NCBI RefSeq assembly: GCF_017875465.1
Contig: NZ_JAGGMQ010000001.1
Span: 620,001 to 684,000, forward strand
Source: Winslowiella toletana
Lineage (GTDB): Bacteria > Pseudomonadota > Gammaproteobacteria > Enterobacterales > Enterobacteriaceae
Direction of reading: 5' to 3'
Length of the DNA: 64,000 bases
The position numbers and the translations under genes are program-made. Below, one piece after another: positions 1 through 7,525 of this stretch (position 1 is the first letter of the stretch; each line of letters opens with the position of its first letter). Under the pieces are notes generated by a model. The model saw only the letters and a program-made list of their open reading frames with translations, had not been told where the DNA came from and made no database searches.

Positions 1-690
1 GTGCGCCAGGCGGTGAATTACGCGGTGAATAAGCAGTCGCTGGTGGATAATATTTTACAAGGCTCGGCTGGCGTGGCCGACGGCCCGATACCCGCCGCCT
101 TTCACTGGGCCACCAGTCAGGAGGTTACCGCTTATCCTTACGATCCGGCCAAAGCCCGCCAGCTGCTGAAAGCTGCCGGTGCCGAAGGCGCGACGCTGAC
201 GTTTTACGTCACGGAAGGCGGCTCAGGGATGCTGGATCCGGTACCAATGGCCACCGCCATTCAGGCGGATTTAAAAGCGGTCGGGCTGAATGTCAATATC
301 AAAACTTATGAGTGGAATACCTATCTGTCGAAGGTCAATGCCGGACTTGATAACCAGACTAATATGGCGGAAATGGCGTGGATGACCAACGATCCCGATA
401 CTCTGCCATTCCTCACCCTGCGCAGCGATGCCTGGCCGCAAAAAGGCGGCTTTAACTCCGGTTATTACAGCAATCCGCAGGTCGACAAGCTGCTGGAACA
501 GGCGCGTCTCACCACCGACAACGCCGCGCGCGGCCAGTTGTATCGCCAGGTGCAGCAGCGGGTACATAACGATGCGCCGTGGATTTTTGTCGCCAGCTGG
601 AAGCAGAATGCGGTGACCTCAACCCGCATCGGCCACTTTTCCCTGCAACCCAACTTCAATCTGTTACTCAACCGGGTGACGAAACAGTGA
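1..690 (+). CDS. ABC transporter substrate-binding protein, family 5 (5' end outside window)
   Basis: The C-terminal 229 residues of a periplasmic binding protein of the peptide/nickel (SBP family 5, DppA/GsiB-like) type are visible. The reading frame is open to the window edge, so the GTG at position 1 (VRQAVNYAVNK) is an internal codon of the typical R-x-A-x-x-x-A-[IV]-[DN]-[RK] segment. The segment KLLEQAR near residue 163 and the NDAPWIFV stretch are typical of the lobe closure region. The stop is 21 bp before the permease start, and the next three reading frames overlap as ATGA, so it is the first visible gene of an importer operon. The ligand cannot be told from this fragment; a peptide, glutathione or similar small molecule is likely. 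Confidence 0.85.
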   Translation: MRQAVNYAVNKQSLVDNILQGSAGVADGPIPAAFHWATSQEVTAYPYDPAKARQLLKAAGAEGATLTFYVTEGGSGMLDPVPMATAIQADLKAVGLNVNIKTYEWNTYLSKVNAGLDNQTNMAEMAWMTNDPDTLPFLTLRSDAWPQKGGFNSGYYSNPQVDKLLEQARLTTDNAARGQLYRQVQQRVHNDAPWIFVASWKQNAVTSTRIGHFSLQPNFNLLLNRVTKQ

Positions 691-711
691 TTATTAACGC
701 GGAGCATGATT

Positions 712-1659
712 ATGTGGAGTTACCTGCTGAAGAGGCTGTTATCAGTTATCCCGGTGTTTATCGGCCTGTCGCTGATTGTCTTTCTGATTATGGCGATGAT
801 CCCGGGCAATCCCGCCGAGGCGCTGCTGGGCGCCTGGGCCACCCCGGAAAATGTCGCGCGGATTAACCAGCAGCTGGGGCTGGATCAGCCGTTGTACCGC
901 CAGTATCTGATCTGGGCGGGCAATATTCTGCACGGTGATTTCGGCCGCTCATATGTGCTGAACCGTCCGGTGCTGGATGAGGTGATGCAGCGTCTGAGCG
1001 CCACGCTGATACTGGGTGGCAGCGCCCTGCTGCTGAGCACCGTGCTGGGTCTGCTGGCCGGTACGCTGTCCGCGGTACGCCAGTTTGGCTGGGGCGATCG
1101 CCTGATCACCCTGCTGGTACTGCTTGGCATTTCACTGCCCTCCTTCTGGATTGGCCTGCTGATGATTATGCTGTTCGCCGTACAGCTGCAATGGTTCCCG
1201 GCCTCCGGTATGTATGCCATCTGGGGCGGCGGCGGCTGGCTGGACCTGCTGCATCACCTGGCGCTACCGGCAATCACGCTGGCGATTGTCGCCACCGGAG
1301 TGATTGCCCGCCTGACCCGCACCGCGATGCTGGAAGTGCTGCGGCAGGACTTTATTCGCACCGCACGGGCGAAAGGTCTGTCGGAACGCAAAGTGATTTA
1401 CCGTCATGCCTTTCGTATGGCGCTGGTATCGGTGATCCCGGTGATCGGTATTCAGGCCGGATTTGTGCTGGGCGGCGCGGTATATATCGAGACGGTATTT
1501 CAGTGGCCCGGTCTCGGCGCGATGCTGGTAAAAGCGGTCTCGACCCGCGATCTGTTACTGGTGCAGGGCGGCGTGCTGGTCGCAGCGGCCGCTTATGTGC
1601 TGATCAACCTGTGCGCCGATATCCTTCAGGCCCTTCTCGACCCGAGGTTAAAATCATGA
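712..1659 (+). CDS. ABC transporter permease, DppB/GsiC-like
   Basis: Inner-membrane permease of a peptide-type ABC importer, 315 residues, the usual length. It opens with the family-typical MWSYLLKRLLSVIPV segment containing the first membrane helix, followed by the PGNPAEALLG periplasmic stretch, five more hydrophobic helices, and the cytoplasmic EAA loop (TARAKGLSERKVIYRHA) that docks on the ATPase. An ATG at 706 is in frame, but GGAG at 701-704 lies 7 bases from the ATG at 712 and only one base from 706, so 712 is preferred. Its stop overlaps the start of the fused permease-ATPase as ATGA, implying translational coupling. Confidence 0.9.
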   Translation: MWSYLLKRLLSVIPVFIGLSLIVFLIMAMIPGNPAEALLGAWATPENVARINQQLGLDQPLYRQYLIWAGNILHGDFGRSYVLNRPVLDEVMQRLSATLILGGSALLLSTVLGLLAGTLSAVRQFGWGDRLITLLVLLGISLPSFWIGLLMIMLFAVQLQWFPASGMYAIWGGGGWLDLLHHLALPAITLAIVATGVIARLTRTAMLEVLRQDFIRTARAKGLSERKVIYRHAFRMALVSVIPVIGIQAGFVLGGAVYIETVFQWPGLGAMLVKAVSTRDLLLVQGGVLVAAAAYVLINLCADILQALLDPRLKS

Positions 1660-3452
1660 GCCAGACGCTGAACTCTCCGGTAACGCGCCATCGCCCGTCG
1701 CCGTGGTCGTTATTGCTTGCCAACCGGCTGGCGACGCTGGGGCTGATTATTCTGCTGACCGCGCTGATTGCCGCGTTATGCGCCCCGCTACTGCCGCTGG
1801 CCGATCCCGACGCCACCGATTTACTGCAACGACTGTTACCGCCGCTATCACCAGGCCATCTGTTAGGGACTGACCCGCTGGGGCGTGATGTGCTGTCACG
1901 GCTGATTTGGGGTACCCGCATCTCGCTGGCGGTCGGCATCAGCGCCACCCTGCTGGCGGCGTTGTTCGGTACGCTGATCGGTCTGATTGCCGGTTACGCC
2001 GGAGGCAAAACCGACAGCCTGCTGATGCGTCTGATCGATATGCTGATGGCGTTTCCCTATATTCTGCTGGCGCTGGTGATTGTTGCGGTGCTTGGTCCGG
2101 GCCTGCTGAATGCGCTGTACGCTATTGCGGTGGTGAATATTCCGTTCTTCGCACGCAATATTCGCGGTCTGACCGTGGGTTTGCGTCAGCGTGATTTTGT
2201 GCAGGCCGCCCGTCTGTCGGGGAAAAATCACCGCCAGATCCTGCTTAGCGAAGTGCTGCCGAATGTGCTGCCGGTCATTGTGGTCACCATGTCGACCACC
2301 GTCGGCTGGATGATTCTGGAAACTGCCGGGCTGTCGTTCCTTGGGCTTGGCGCCCAGCCTCCCGCCGCGGATCTCGGTTCAATGCTTGGTCAGGGACGCG
2401 CCCAGATGTTCAGCGCGCCACATGTCTCGCTGGTGCCGGGGATCATGATTTTCCTGCTGGTGATGAGCTTTAACCTGCTCGGCGACGGCATCCGCGATCT
2501 GCTCGATCCACGGCTGAAATCCGGCGTATTGCAGCGCGCCAGCGCGGTGACCCGCGTCAGCCGTAAAACCATACCGGCAGCCATTCAGGGCGATAATGCG
2601 CTGCTGGAGGTGGTCGATTTGCAGGTCAATTTCCGTTCCGGCATTAAAACGCAGGCGGCAGTAAAAGGCATCAGTTTTTATGTTAAAGCCGGCGAATGCC
2701 TCGGCCTGATTGGCGAAAGTGGATCCGGTAAAAGCGTGACCGCGCTGTCGGTGATGGGGCTGGTAGCCTCGCCGCCGGGAGAAATCAGCGGTGGCGCAAT
2801 CTATGTCGCCGGTGAGGAGATGCTGTCGCTGTCGCAGCAGGCATTGCAACAGCGCCGTGGCGCGCGGGTGGCGTATATTTTTCAGGATCCGCTGACCACC
2901 CTGCATCCGCAAATAAGTATTGGCGCGCAGTTAATCGAAGCTATTCAGGCCCATCAGCCGCTGTCGAAAGGCGCGGCGCAGCAGAAAGCACTGGAATTGC
3001 TCGACAGTGTCGGTATTCAGGATGCCGCACAGCGCTTCCACGCGTATCCGCATCAGCTCTCTGGCGGTCAGCGTCAGCGCACCGGTATCGCCATGGCGCT
3101 GGCCAATGACCCGCAGATTATTATCGCTGATGAACCCACTACCGCACTCGATGTTACCGTGCAGGCGCGGATCCTTGAGTTACTGCAACAGCTGCGCCGT
3201 GAACGCGGGCTGACGCTGCTGTTTATTACCCACGATTTCGGCGTAATCGCGCAGATTTGCGACCGCGTGGCAGTGATGCGCCAGGGTGAAATTGTCGAAA
3301 CCGGCGACACCACCACGGTACTCAATGCACCACAGCATCACTACACCCGGCGACTGATTGCCAGTGTGCCGAAGCTGGGCCACGGACGGGAGTTTCTGCA
3401 ACAGGTGGCAAAACTCTATCCGCCACGCCAGCCGCAGCAGGAGACACTATGA
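1656..3452 (+). CDS. ABC transporter permease-ATPase fusion (DppC-DppD type)
   Basis: One 598-residue open frame joins two normally separate subunits. Residues 1-287 are a DppC/GsiD-like permease: the LLGTDPLGRDVLSRL signature, membrane helices, and an EAA loop around 183-202. A linker of about 25 residues follows. From about residue 315 there is a complete ATPase with Walker A GESGSGKS at 352-359, the LSGGQRQR signature, Walker B IIIADEPTTALDV and the switch histidine in ITHDFG. No internal stop or frame break separates the two. Both ends overlap the neighbours by ATGA, at 1656 and at 3449. Permease-ATPase fusions of this family are annotated in other proteobacteria, so this is a natural variant rather than an error. 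Energises uptake together with the following ATPase. Confidence 0.9.
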   Translation: MSQTLNSPVTRHRPSPWSLLLANRLATLGLIILLTALIAALCAPLLPLADPDATDLLQRLLPPLSPGHLLGTDPLGRDVLSRLIWGTRISLAVGISATLLAALFGTLIGLIAGYAGGKTDSLLMRLIDMLMAFPYILLALVIVAVLGPGLLNALYAIAVVNIPFFARNIRGLTVGLRQRDFVQAARLSGKNHRQILLSEVLPNVLPVIVVTMSTTVGWMILETAGLSFLGLGAQPPAADLGSMLGQGRAQMFSAPHVSLVPGIMIFLLVMSFNLLGDGIRDLLDPRLKSGVLQRASAVTRVSRKTIPAAIQGDNALLEVVDLQVNFRSGIKTQAAVKGISFYVKAGECLGLIGESGSGKSVTALSVMGLVASPPGEISGGAIYVAGEEMLSLSQQALQQRRGARVAYIFQDPLTTLHPQISIGAQLIEAIQAHQPLSKGAAQQKALELLDSVGIQDAAQRFHAYPHQLSGGQRQRTGIAMALANDPQIIIADEPTTALDVTVQARILELLQQLRRERGLTLLFITHDFGVIAQICDRVAVMRQGEIVETGDTTTVLNAPQHHYTRRLIASVPKLGHGREFLQQVAKLYPPRQPQQETL

Positions 3453-4225
3453 GCTATGTGATTGAAGTCGATAACCTGTATAAAACCTTTGGCCGTAAGG
3501 CCAGCTGGCTCTCTCCGGCGCGTCATCAGGTGCAGGCGGTTAAAGGGGTATCATTGCAGCTGTCCGCCGGTGAAACCCTGGCGGTGGTCGGCGAAAGTGG
3601 ATCGGGCAAAAGCACCCTGGCGCGGATGCTGGTCGGGCTGGAGACGCCCACCTCCGGCAGCATCAGACTGATGGGCGAAACCGTGCAGCGGCGTGACGCA
3701 AAAGCATTGGGTAAGCTGATTCAGTATGTGTTTCAGGATCCGGTGGCCTCACTTAATCCACGCAAAACCATCGCCGGGATTCTCGACGTACCGCTCAGCC
3801 ATTTATGTGGCTATCGCGCAGCGCAACGTAAAAGCCGCATGCTGGAGCTGATGGAGGCGGTGCAGATGCCCGCCGATGCGCTGCTCGGTTATCCGCATGA
3901 GTTTTCCGGCGGCCAGGCCCAGCGGCTGGCTATCGCCCGTGCGCTGGCGGCGGAAGCGCGGATTCTGGTGCTCGACGAACCGGTCAGTGCGCTGGATGTC
4001 TCCGTGCAGGCGCAGGTACTGTTGCTGCTGGATCAGCTTAAGCAGCAATTTGCGCTGTCATATCTGTTTATCAGCCACGATCTGGCAGTAGTCGAATCCA
4101 TCGCCGATCGGGTAGCAGTGATGTATCGCGGAGATTTGGTAGAATGTGCCGATAACGACGCCCTGTTTCGCGCGCCGCAACACAGTTACACCCAGAGTCT
4201 GCTGGCCAGTGCGCCGCGACTGTAA
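3449..4225 (+). CDS. ABC transporter ATP-binding protein, DppF-like
   Basis: Second ATPase of the importer, 258 residues. Walker A GESGSGKST, the signature FSGGQAQR, Walker B ILVLDEPVSALDVS and the switch histidine in FISHDLAV are all present, so it should be catalytically competent. It would pair with the ATPase half of the upstream fusion protein. It lacks the longer C-terminal oligopeptide extension seen in some OppF/DppF proteins. It starts inside the stop of the upstream gene (ATGA). The GntR-type regulator begins 13 bases after its stop and is probably co-transcribed. Confidence 0.9.
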   Translation: MSYVIEVDNLYKTFGRKASWLSPARHQVQAVKGVSLQLSAGETLAVVGESGSGKSTLARMLVGLETPTSGSIRLMGETVQRRDAKALGKLIQYVFQDPVASLNPRKTIAGILDVPLSHLCGYRAAQRKSRMLELMEAVQMPADALLGYPHEFSGGQAQRLAIARALAAEARILVLDEPVSALDVSVQAQVLLLLDQLKQQFALSYLFISHDLAVVESIADRVAVMYRGDLVECADNDALFRAPQHSYTQSLLASAPRL

Positions 4226-4238
4226 GGATAAAAAGTCT

Positions 4239-5000
4239 ATGAGCAGTGCAACTCCGGCAACACCTGAACCGCTGCGTCGCAAGCGTACCGATGAAATCGT
4301 TGATGCCATCAAAGAGAGTATTATTCGCGACAATCTGTTGCCGGGCGACCGCCTGCCGCAGGAGAAAGATCTGGCGACCCGTTATGCAGCAGGCAAAGGG
4401 ACGGTGCGTGAAGCGCTGAAGTCTCTGGAAGTTCAGGGGCTGATTCGTACCAAGACCGGCCCTGGCGGCGGCGCATTTATTGATTCGATGACCGAAACCC
4501 GTGCCATCAGTCTGTTGTCGAACTATCTGTTTACCCGCCAGCTGTCGATTGCCAATATCTATGCCCTGCGCAAAGCCCTCGAACCGCTGGTTGCAGTCAG
4601 TGCGATTGGCAATATTGACGCCAAAGGCTTTGAACAATTGCATCAGCTGATTGCGGTGTATGACCATGAACCGGCGGACGATGCCGAACGCTGGGAGCAG
4701 CGCATGGCGGAGCTGGATTTTCATGCCGTTGTCGCCAGCTACTCTGACAATGTGCTGCTGGCCTTTATCTGCCACTTTCTGCAACGTCTGCTCAAAGACC
4801 TGGCGGTATGCAAAGATATCTACCAGCGTCCGCAACCGGTGGATCGTAGTGTGGGTATCGACTATCAGTACCGTCTGATTGAAGCCATGCGCCGCAAAGA
4901 TGCCAGCGCGGTCGAAACGATTATGACCGAACATATGCAGCATGCCGAAGATGCGATGCTTGGCCTGGAAGCAACGCTGGAGGAGCGGTTTTTAAAGTGA
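4239..5000 (+). CDS. GntR-family transcriptional regulator (FCD/FadR subfamily)
   Basis: A 253-residue regulator with an N-terminal winged helix-turn-helix (about residues 10-80; GDRLPQEKDLATRY ... GTVREALKSLEVQGLI) and a C-terminal all-helical FCD ligand-binding domain containing the ELDFHAVVA helix and late histidines typical of metal/carboxylate binding. The ATG at 4239 follows AAGGA at 4225-4229; an upstream in-frame ATG at 4146 would lie inside the ATPase gene and is unlikely. Placed 13 bases after the importer genes on the same strand, it probably controls them in response to the transported compound or a breakdown product. The effector is unknown. Confidence 0.88.
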   Translation: MSSATPATPEPLRRKRTDEIVDAIKESIIRDNLLPGDRLPQEKDLATRYAAGKGTVREALKSLEVQGLIRTKTGPGGGAFIDSMTETRAISLLSNYLFTRQLSIANIYALRKALEPLVAVSAIGNIDAKGFEQLHQLIAVYDHEPADDAERWEQRMAELDFHAVVASYSDNVLLAFICHFLQRLLKDLAVCKDIYQRPQPVDRSVGIDYQYRLIEAMRRKDASAVETIMTEHMQHAEDAMLGLEATLEERFLK

Positions 5001-5072
5001 TAGCCAGCGATGAAACACAAGGAGTGTGGCAGTAGCGGCCCAGGACGGTGAAGAAATATGTTTAATAGTTTA

Positions 5073-5729
5073 TTATTTTAAAGCATCAGCCTCTGATTTA
5101 AGCTTAACTTCAGATGAGGCAATCGGGCTATTAAACATATTCTGAACACGCCCCCAAAAGCTGTTCAATACTCCAGCTTTGATTTCTTTATCAGAGGACC
5201 AATATGCAACAGAATGCAAAATAAAGATCAATACAAACACGGCAACCACACTCTGATAACCATTCCACACCCACAGGAACATCCTTTTCTTCAATGAGTA
5301 ATGTGTTAACGGCCAGGCTTTCATTTTTGTCAGCAGTTCTTTCTGGGTTGCCGATTTTGTTTCAGCCTTACATCTGCCGAGTGCTTTTTTACAGGTTTGC
5401 TCTTTCTGCTGAAGAACATTTTTATAATGATCTTCAAGGAGATTTATCTCTTCTTTATGCTTATCGATTAATCCCTGGTCCAGACTTTCGGTGAGAGCCG
5501 TCATAACGGCTAAACCTTTCTCTCTAAATTTTTCTAATTGCCCTTGCGTAACGGATACCGCATGGAATTGTTTTAAGGCGTTTGCAATATCATCTGCGGT
5601 TTTTTTGGCGTTAATTAAATCCCGTGCAAGTTTATCTTTTTCGAGTTTATAACATGCATATGCCAGAAGCCCCTGATAATCATGGTCATTACTCACCAAT
5701 TCTTTAAACACCCACTGTCTGGACTCCAC
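5073..5729 (-). CDS. Unknown single-span membrane protein with coiled-coil middle
   Basis: No assignable function. About 218 residues if started at the GTG at 5729, which has GGGAG eight bases upstream; a TTG at 5744 would add five residues. Visible parts: an N-terminal helical block with the pattern SNDHDYQGLLAYACYKLEKD, which I recall from several small uncharacterised membrane proteins; a charged helical segment likely to form a coiled coil (LLEDHYKNVLQQKEQ) with two cysteines; one strong membrane span (SVVAVFVLIFILHSVAYW) near residue 160; and a short charged tail. Composition is clearly more AT-rich than the flanking genes. It follows a 69-residue ORF on the same strand by a short gap, so the two form a small operon in an inserted islet. 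Confidence 0.7.
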   Translation of the reverse strand: MESRQWVFKELVSNDHDYQGLLAYACYKLEKDKLARDLINAKKTADDIANALKQFHAVSVTQGQLEKFREKGLAVMTALTESLDQGLIDKHKEEINLLEDHYKNVLQQKEQTCKKALGRCKAETKSATQKELLTKMKAWPLTHYSLKKRMFLWVWNGYQSVVAVFVLIFILHSVAYWSSDKEIKAGVLNSFWGRVQNMFNSPIASSEVKLKSEADALK

Positions 5730-5764
5730 GAAGCGCTCTCCCAAAAAGCATCAAGGATGAATTA

Positions 5765-5974
5765 TTATTTCATAACTACAGAGAAAGCTTTTTCAAACAT
5801 TAAATTCAGCTCCGCAGCTGAACGCTTAGCTGAACGCTGTCTGGCAAGTCGCAAAGATGAAGCACTCACATTAATAGAATCATTAATACCGGTGTTATAG
5901 TTTGCATATTTAGACGCCACAGCCAGGGCCACAGCATAAGCTCTGTCACTTGCAGTTTTAACTATTTTTCCCAT
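5765..5974 (-). CDS. Unknown small protein, first gene of a two-gene AT-rich islet
   Basis: A 69-residue ORF preceded by a strong ribosome binding site (AAGGAG, about 7 bases from the ATG). It is small, basic and alanine/serine-rich (KTASDRAYAVALAVASKYANYN ... LRLARQRSAKRSAAEL), has no membrane span or signal peptide, and could be largely helical. I do not recognise a family. It ends about 35 bases before the preferred start of the membrane protein gene on the same strand, so joint expression is likely. The arrangement of a small soluble protein plus a membrane protein occurs in toxin/antitoxin and phage-defence pairs, but nothing in the sequence proves that role. Confidence 0.6.
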   Translation of the reverse strand: MGKIVKTASDRAYAVALAVASKYANYNTGINDSINVSASSLRLARQRSAKRSAAELNLMFEKAFSVVMK

Positions 5975-6117
5975 TCAATATCTCCTTATCGAAGTCCAAA
6001 ATTATTTATCATAATCTGGCAGTCGGTTCAAGTTGCTTAGCTTAAATTTAAATATGGATATCGAATTCATAATTTAAATTTAAATGATTAATTTTAAATT
6101 CAATAATTCTGTCGGCC
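5975..6117. other. AT-rich intergenic segment with repeated ATTTAAAT palindromes
   Basis: This stretch carries the promoter side of the minus-strand two-gene islet and is extremely AT-rich. ATTTAAAT occurs at 6046-6053, 6072-6079 and 6078-6085 around an imperfect palindrome at 6054-6070 (ATGGATATCGAATTCAT). It ends abruptly at about 6110, where GC-rich sequence of the neighbouring gene remnant begins. It may be the promoter region of the islet, a binding region for H-NS-like silencers, or the right boundary of the insertion. No gene is visible in it. Confidence 0.5.
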
Positions 6118-6231
6118 GTGCCCTGGTTTGCCTTGCGCAAGATCTGGCTGGCGTATCGCGACAGCTATCTGCAACTGAATCACGGCTTTCTTACCCGTGG
6201 TTATCGCGAGTGGTTACGGCGCTTTCTGTAG
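6118..6231 (+). pseudogene. C-terminal remnant of an unidentified gene
   Basis: A GC-rich open stretch of 37 codons reads VPWFALRKIWLAYRDSYLQL and continues NHGFLTRGYREWLRRFL to a TAG. It has the codon usage of the chromosomal genes, lacks a ribosome binding site, and begins exactly where the AT-rich islet ends. It therefore looks like the 3' end of a gene whose body was replaced by the islet. A possible 5' relic lies at 5017-5056, where AAGGAGT is followed by a short GC-rich open stretch before the AT-rich DNA. I do not recognise the parent protein. Confidence 0.45.
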
Positions 6232-6350
6232 CGTTCGGTTAAGGTGGAAATGCATCCGACCATGGCAGGCAACCCTGTATAAAAGCCCGCTCAAAAATCC
6301 CGGATCAATGCTATGTTATGCCCGCAACCTGATGCCAGACGGAAGCAGCA

Positions 6351-7370
6351 ATGAACGACAAACAACAGATTCTTAATATCCTGCATAGCGCCGTGGAATC
6401 ACGGGTCAGCATGACCAGAACGTTGCAGATCACCAGGGCCTGGGTCACCAAGCTGACCTCATCCCTGCTGGAAGCGGGGATTATTGAAGCGCGCGAAGTA
6501 AAAGATTCGCCGTTTGGCCGTCCGCAGCAGATGCTGGCGGTAAAAGCGGGACAATTTTACAGCCTCAATATTATGCTGCGCAGCCATGGCTTGCAGGCAA
6601 CCCTCAATGATTACAATACACTGCAACCGACAGCCGCCGCCGTTGAGTATCCGCTGCATGCACCATTAAGCGCCGATCAACTGGCCGACACGGTCAATAA
6701 TCTGCTTGCTGAACTCTGCGGCATGGCGGCAGTCGATGCCAGCCAGGTCAGACATATTGGGTTAGCCCTTGGCGGCGGTATCGAACAGCATTCCGGCGTG
6801 GTGAGATGGAGCCCGGTGCTGAAGGAGCAGCACTACAATCTGCGTGAGCGGCTGCGTCAGACCACCGGCATTGCCACTGCAGTGGTCAATATCGCCTGGT
6901 GCTCCTGTCATATGATCAACAAGCGCATTGATTGTCGTGACTCCTGGATCGCCCTGATGCCGGGATTCGGCAGCCTGGGATATGGTTATTGCATCAATGG
7001 TAAGCCGGGACTCGGCGATAATGGCTTCTATCCGGAAATCGTCCATCTGCCATATGCCGGTGGGCTGGAAAATGCGCTGCAATTCGATGAAACTGCCGCA
7101 CAGCAGTCAGCTGAGCGCGCGGCGGCGGCGCTCTGTTTCGCCATCTGCTGTACCGCGCCAATCCACAATATAAAACGCGTCATTCTTAGCGGTGAGCTGT
7201 TTGAAGATCATGCCGACCTGATTATTCCGCTGACGGCGAAATTGCTGGCCGACAATCCCAGTGAACATATCAACACAATCCGCCTCGAATATATGCCAGC
7301 CCCGTACAACTACAGCATGTTTGGTCTGGTGCAACTCAGCTCAGACGCCATTACCGATACCCTGATTTAA
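6351..7370 (+). CDS. ROK-family transcriptional regulator, degenerate kinase fold
   Basis: 339 residues with the NagC/Mlc/XylR layout: an N-terminal winged helix (about 5-55; SMTRTLQITRAWVTKLTSSL then EAGIIEAREV) and a sugar-kinase-like ROK domain (LALGGGIEQHSGVVRWSP; later VILSGELFED). The zinc motif CxCGxxGCxE of canonical ROK proteins is absent from the expected place, although isolated cysteines occur (WCSCH, FAICC), and the phosphate-binding glycines are weak, so it is more likely a sensor than a kinase. The next gene, for an exported DUF1593 protein, starts 155 bases downstream on the same strand and is the likely target. The ligand is unknown. Confidence 0.8.
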   Translation: MNDKQQILNILHSAVESRVSMTRTLQITRAWVTKLTSSLLEAGIIEAREVKDSPFGRPQQMLAVKAGQFYSLNIMLRSHGLQATLNDYNTLQPTAAAVEYPLHAPLSADQLADTVNNLLAELCGMAAVDASQVRHIGLALGGGIEQHSGVVRWSPVLKEQHYNLRERLRQTTGIATAVVNIAWCSCHMINKRIDCRDSWIALMPGFGSLGYGYCINGKPGLGDNGFYPEIVHLPYAGGLENALQFDETAAQQSAERAAAALCFAICCTAPIHNIKRVILSGELFEDHADLIIPLTAKLLADNPSEHINTIRLEYMPAPYNYSMFGLVQLSSDAITDTLI

Positions 7371-7383
7371 TTCAGTCACCTAC

Positions 7384-7407
7384 TTTTTGTGATGCTGCTT
7401 ACAAAAA
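7384..7407. promoter_or_regulatory. Inverted repeat TTTTTGT-N10-ACAAAAA, candidate operator
   Basis: A perfect 7-base inverted repeat with a 10-base spacer lies just after the ROK gene stop and about 120 bases before the DUF1593 gene. The arms are AT-only apart from one G/C pair, which makes a poor terminator stem. An operator for the adjacent ROK-type regulator is plausible but unproven. Confidence 0.3.
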
Positions 7408-7525
7408 CGGCTTTTATTTTTTACTTTGTTTCCACTGTTAACTAATGTGTTTTTTGTTCGGTTACTGCATGTCATAAAACCAATAAATAACCATAACTAA
7501 CTTATTTTTAAGGACTAAAAGTAAA

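Noticed and set aside
4071-4943. 290-codon open frame on the minus strand opposite the GntR gene
   Set aside because: Low-complexity His/Arg/Gln-rich translation typical of an antisense shadow; the plus-strand gene has clear domains.
5073-5974. Calling the two-gene islet a toxin-antitoxin system
   Set aside because: Neither protein shows a recognised toxin or antitoxin fold; order and size alone do not support the claim.
6042-6085. GATATCGAATTC flanked by ATTTAAAT repeats resembles a cloning polylinker
   Set aside because: The surrounding DNA is continuous AT-rich natural sequence with no further vector features; short restriction-site matches are expected in such composition.
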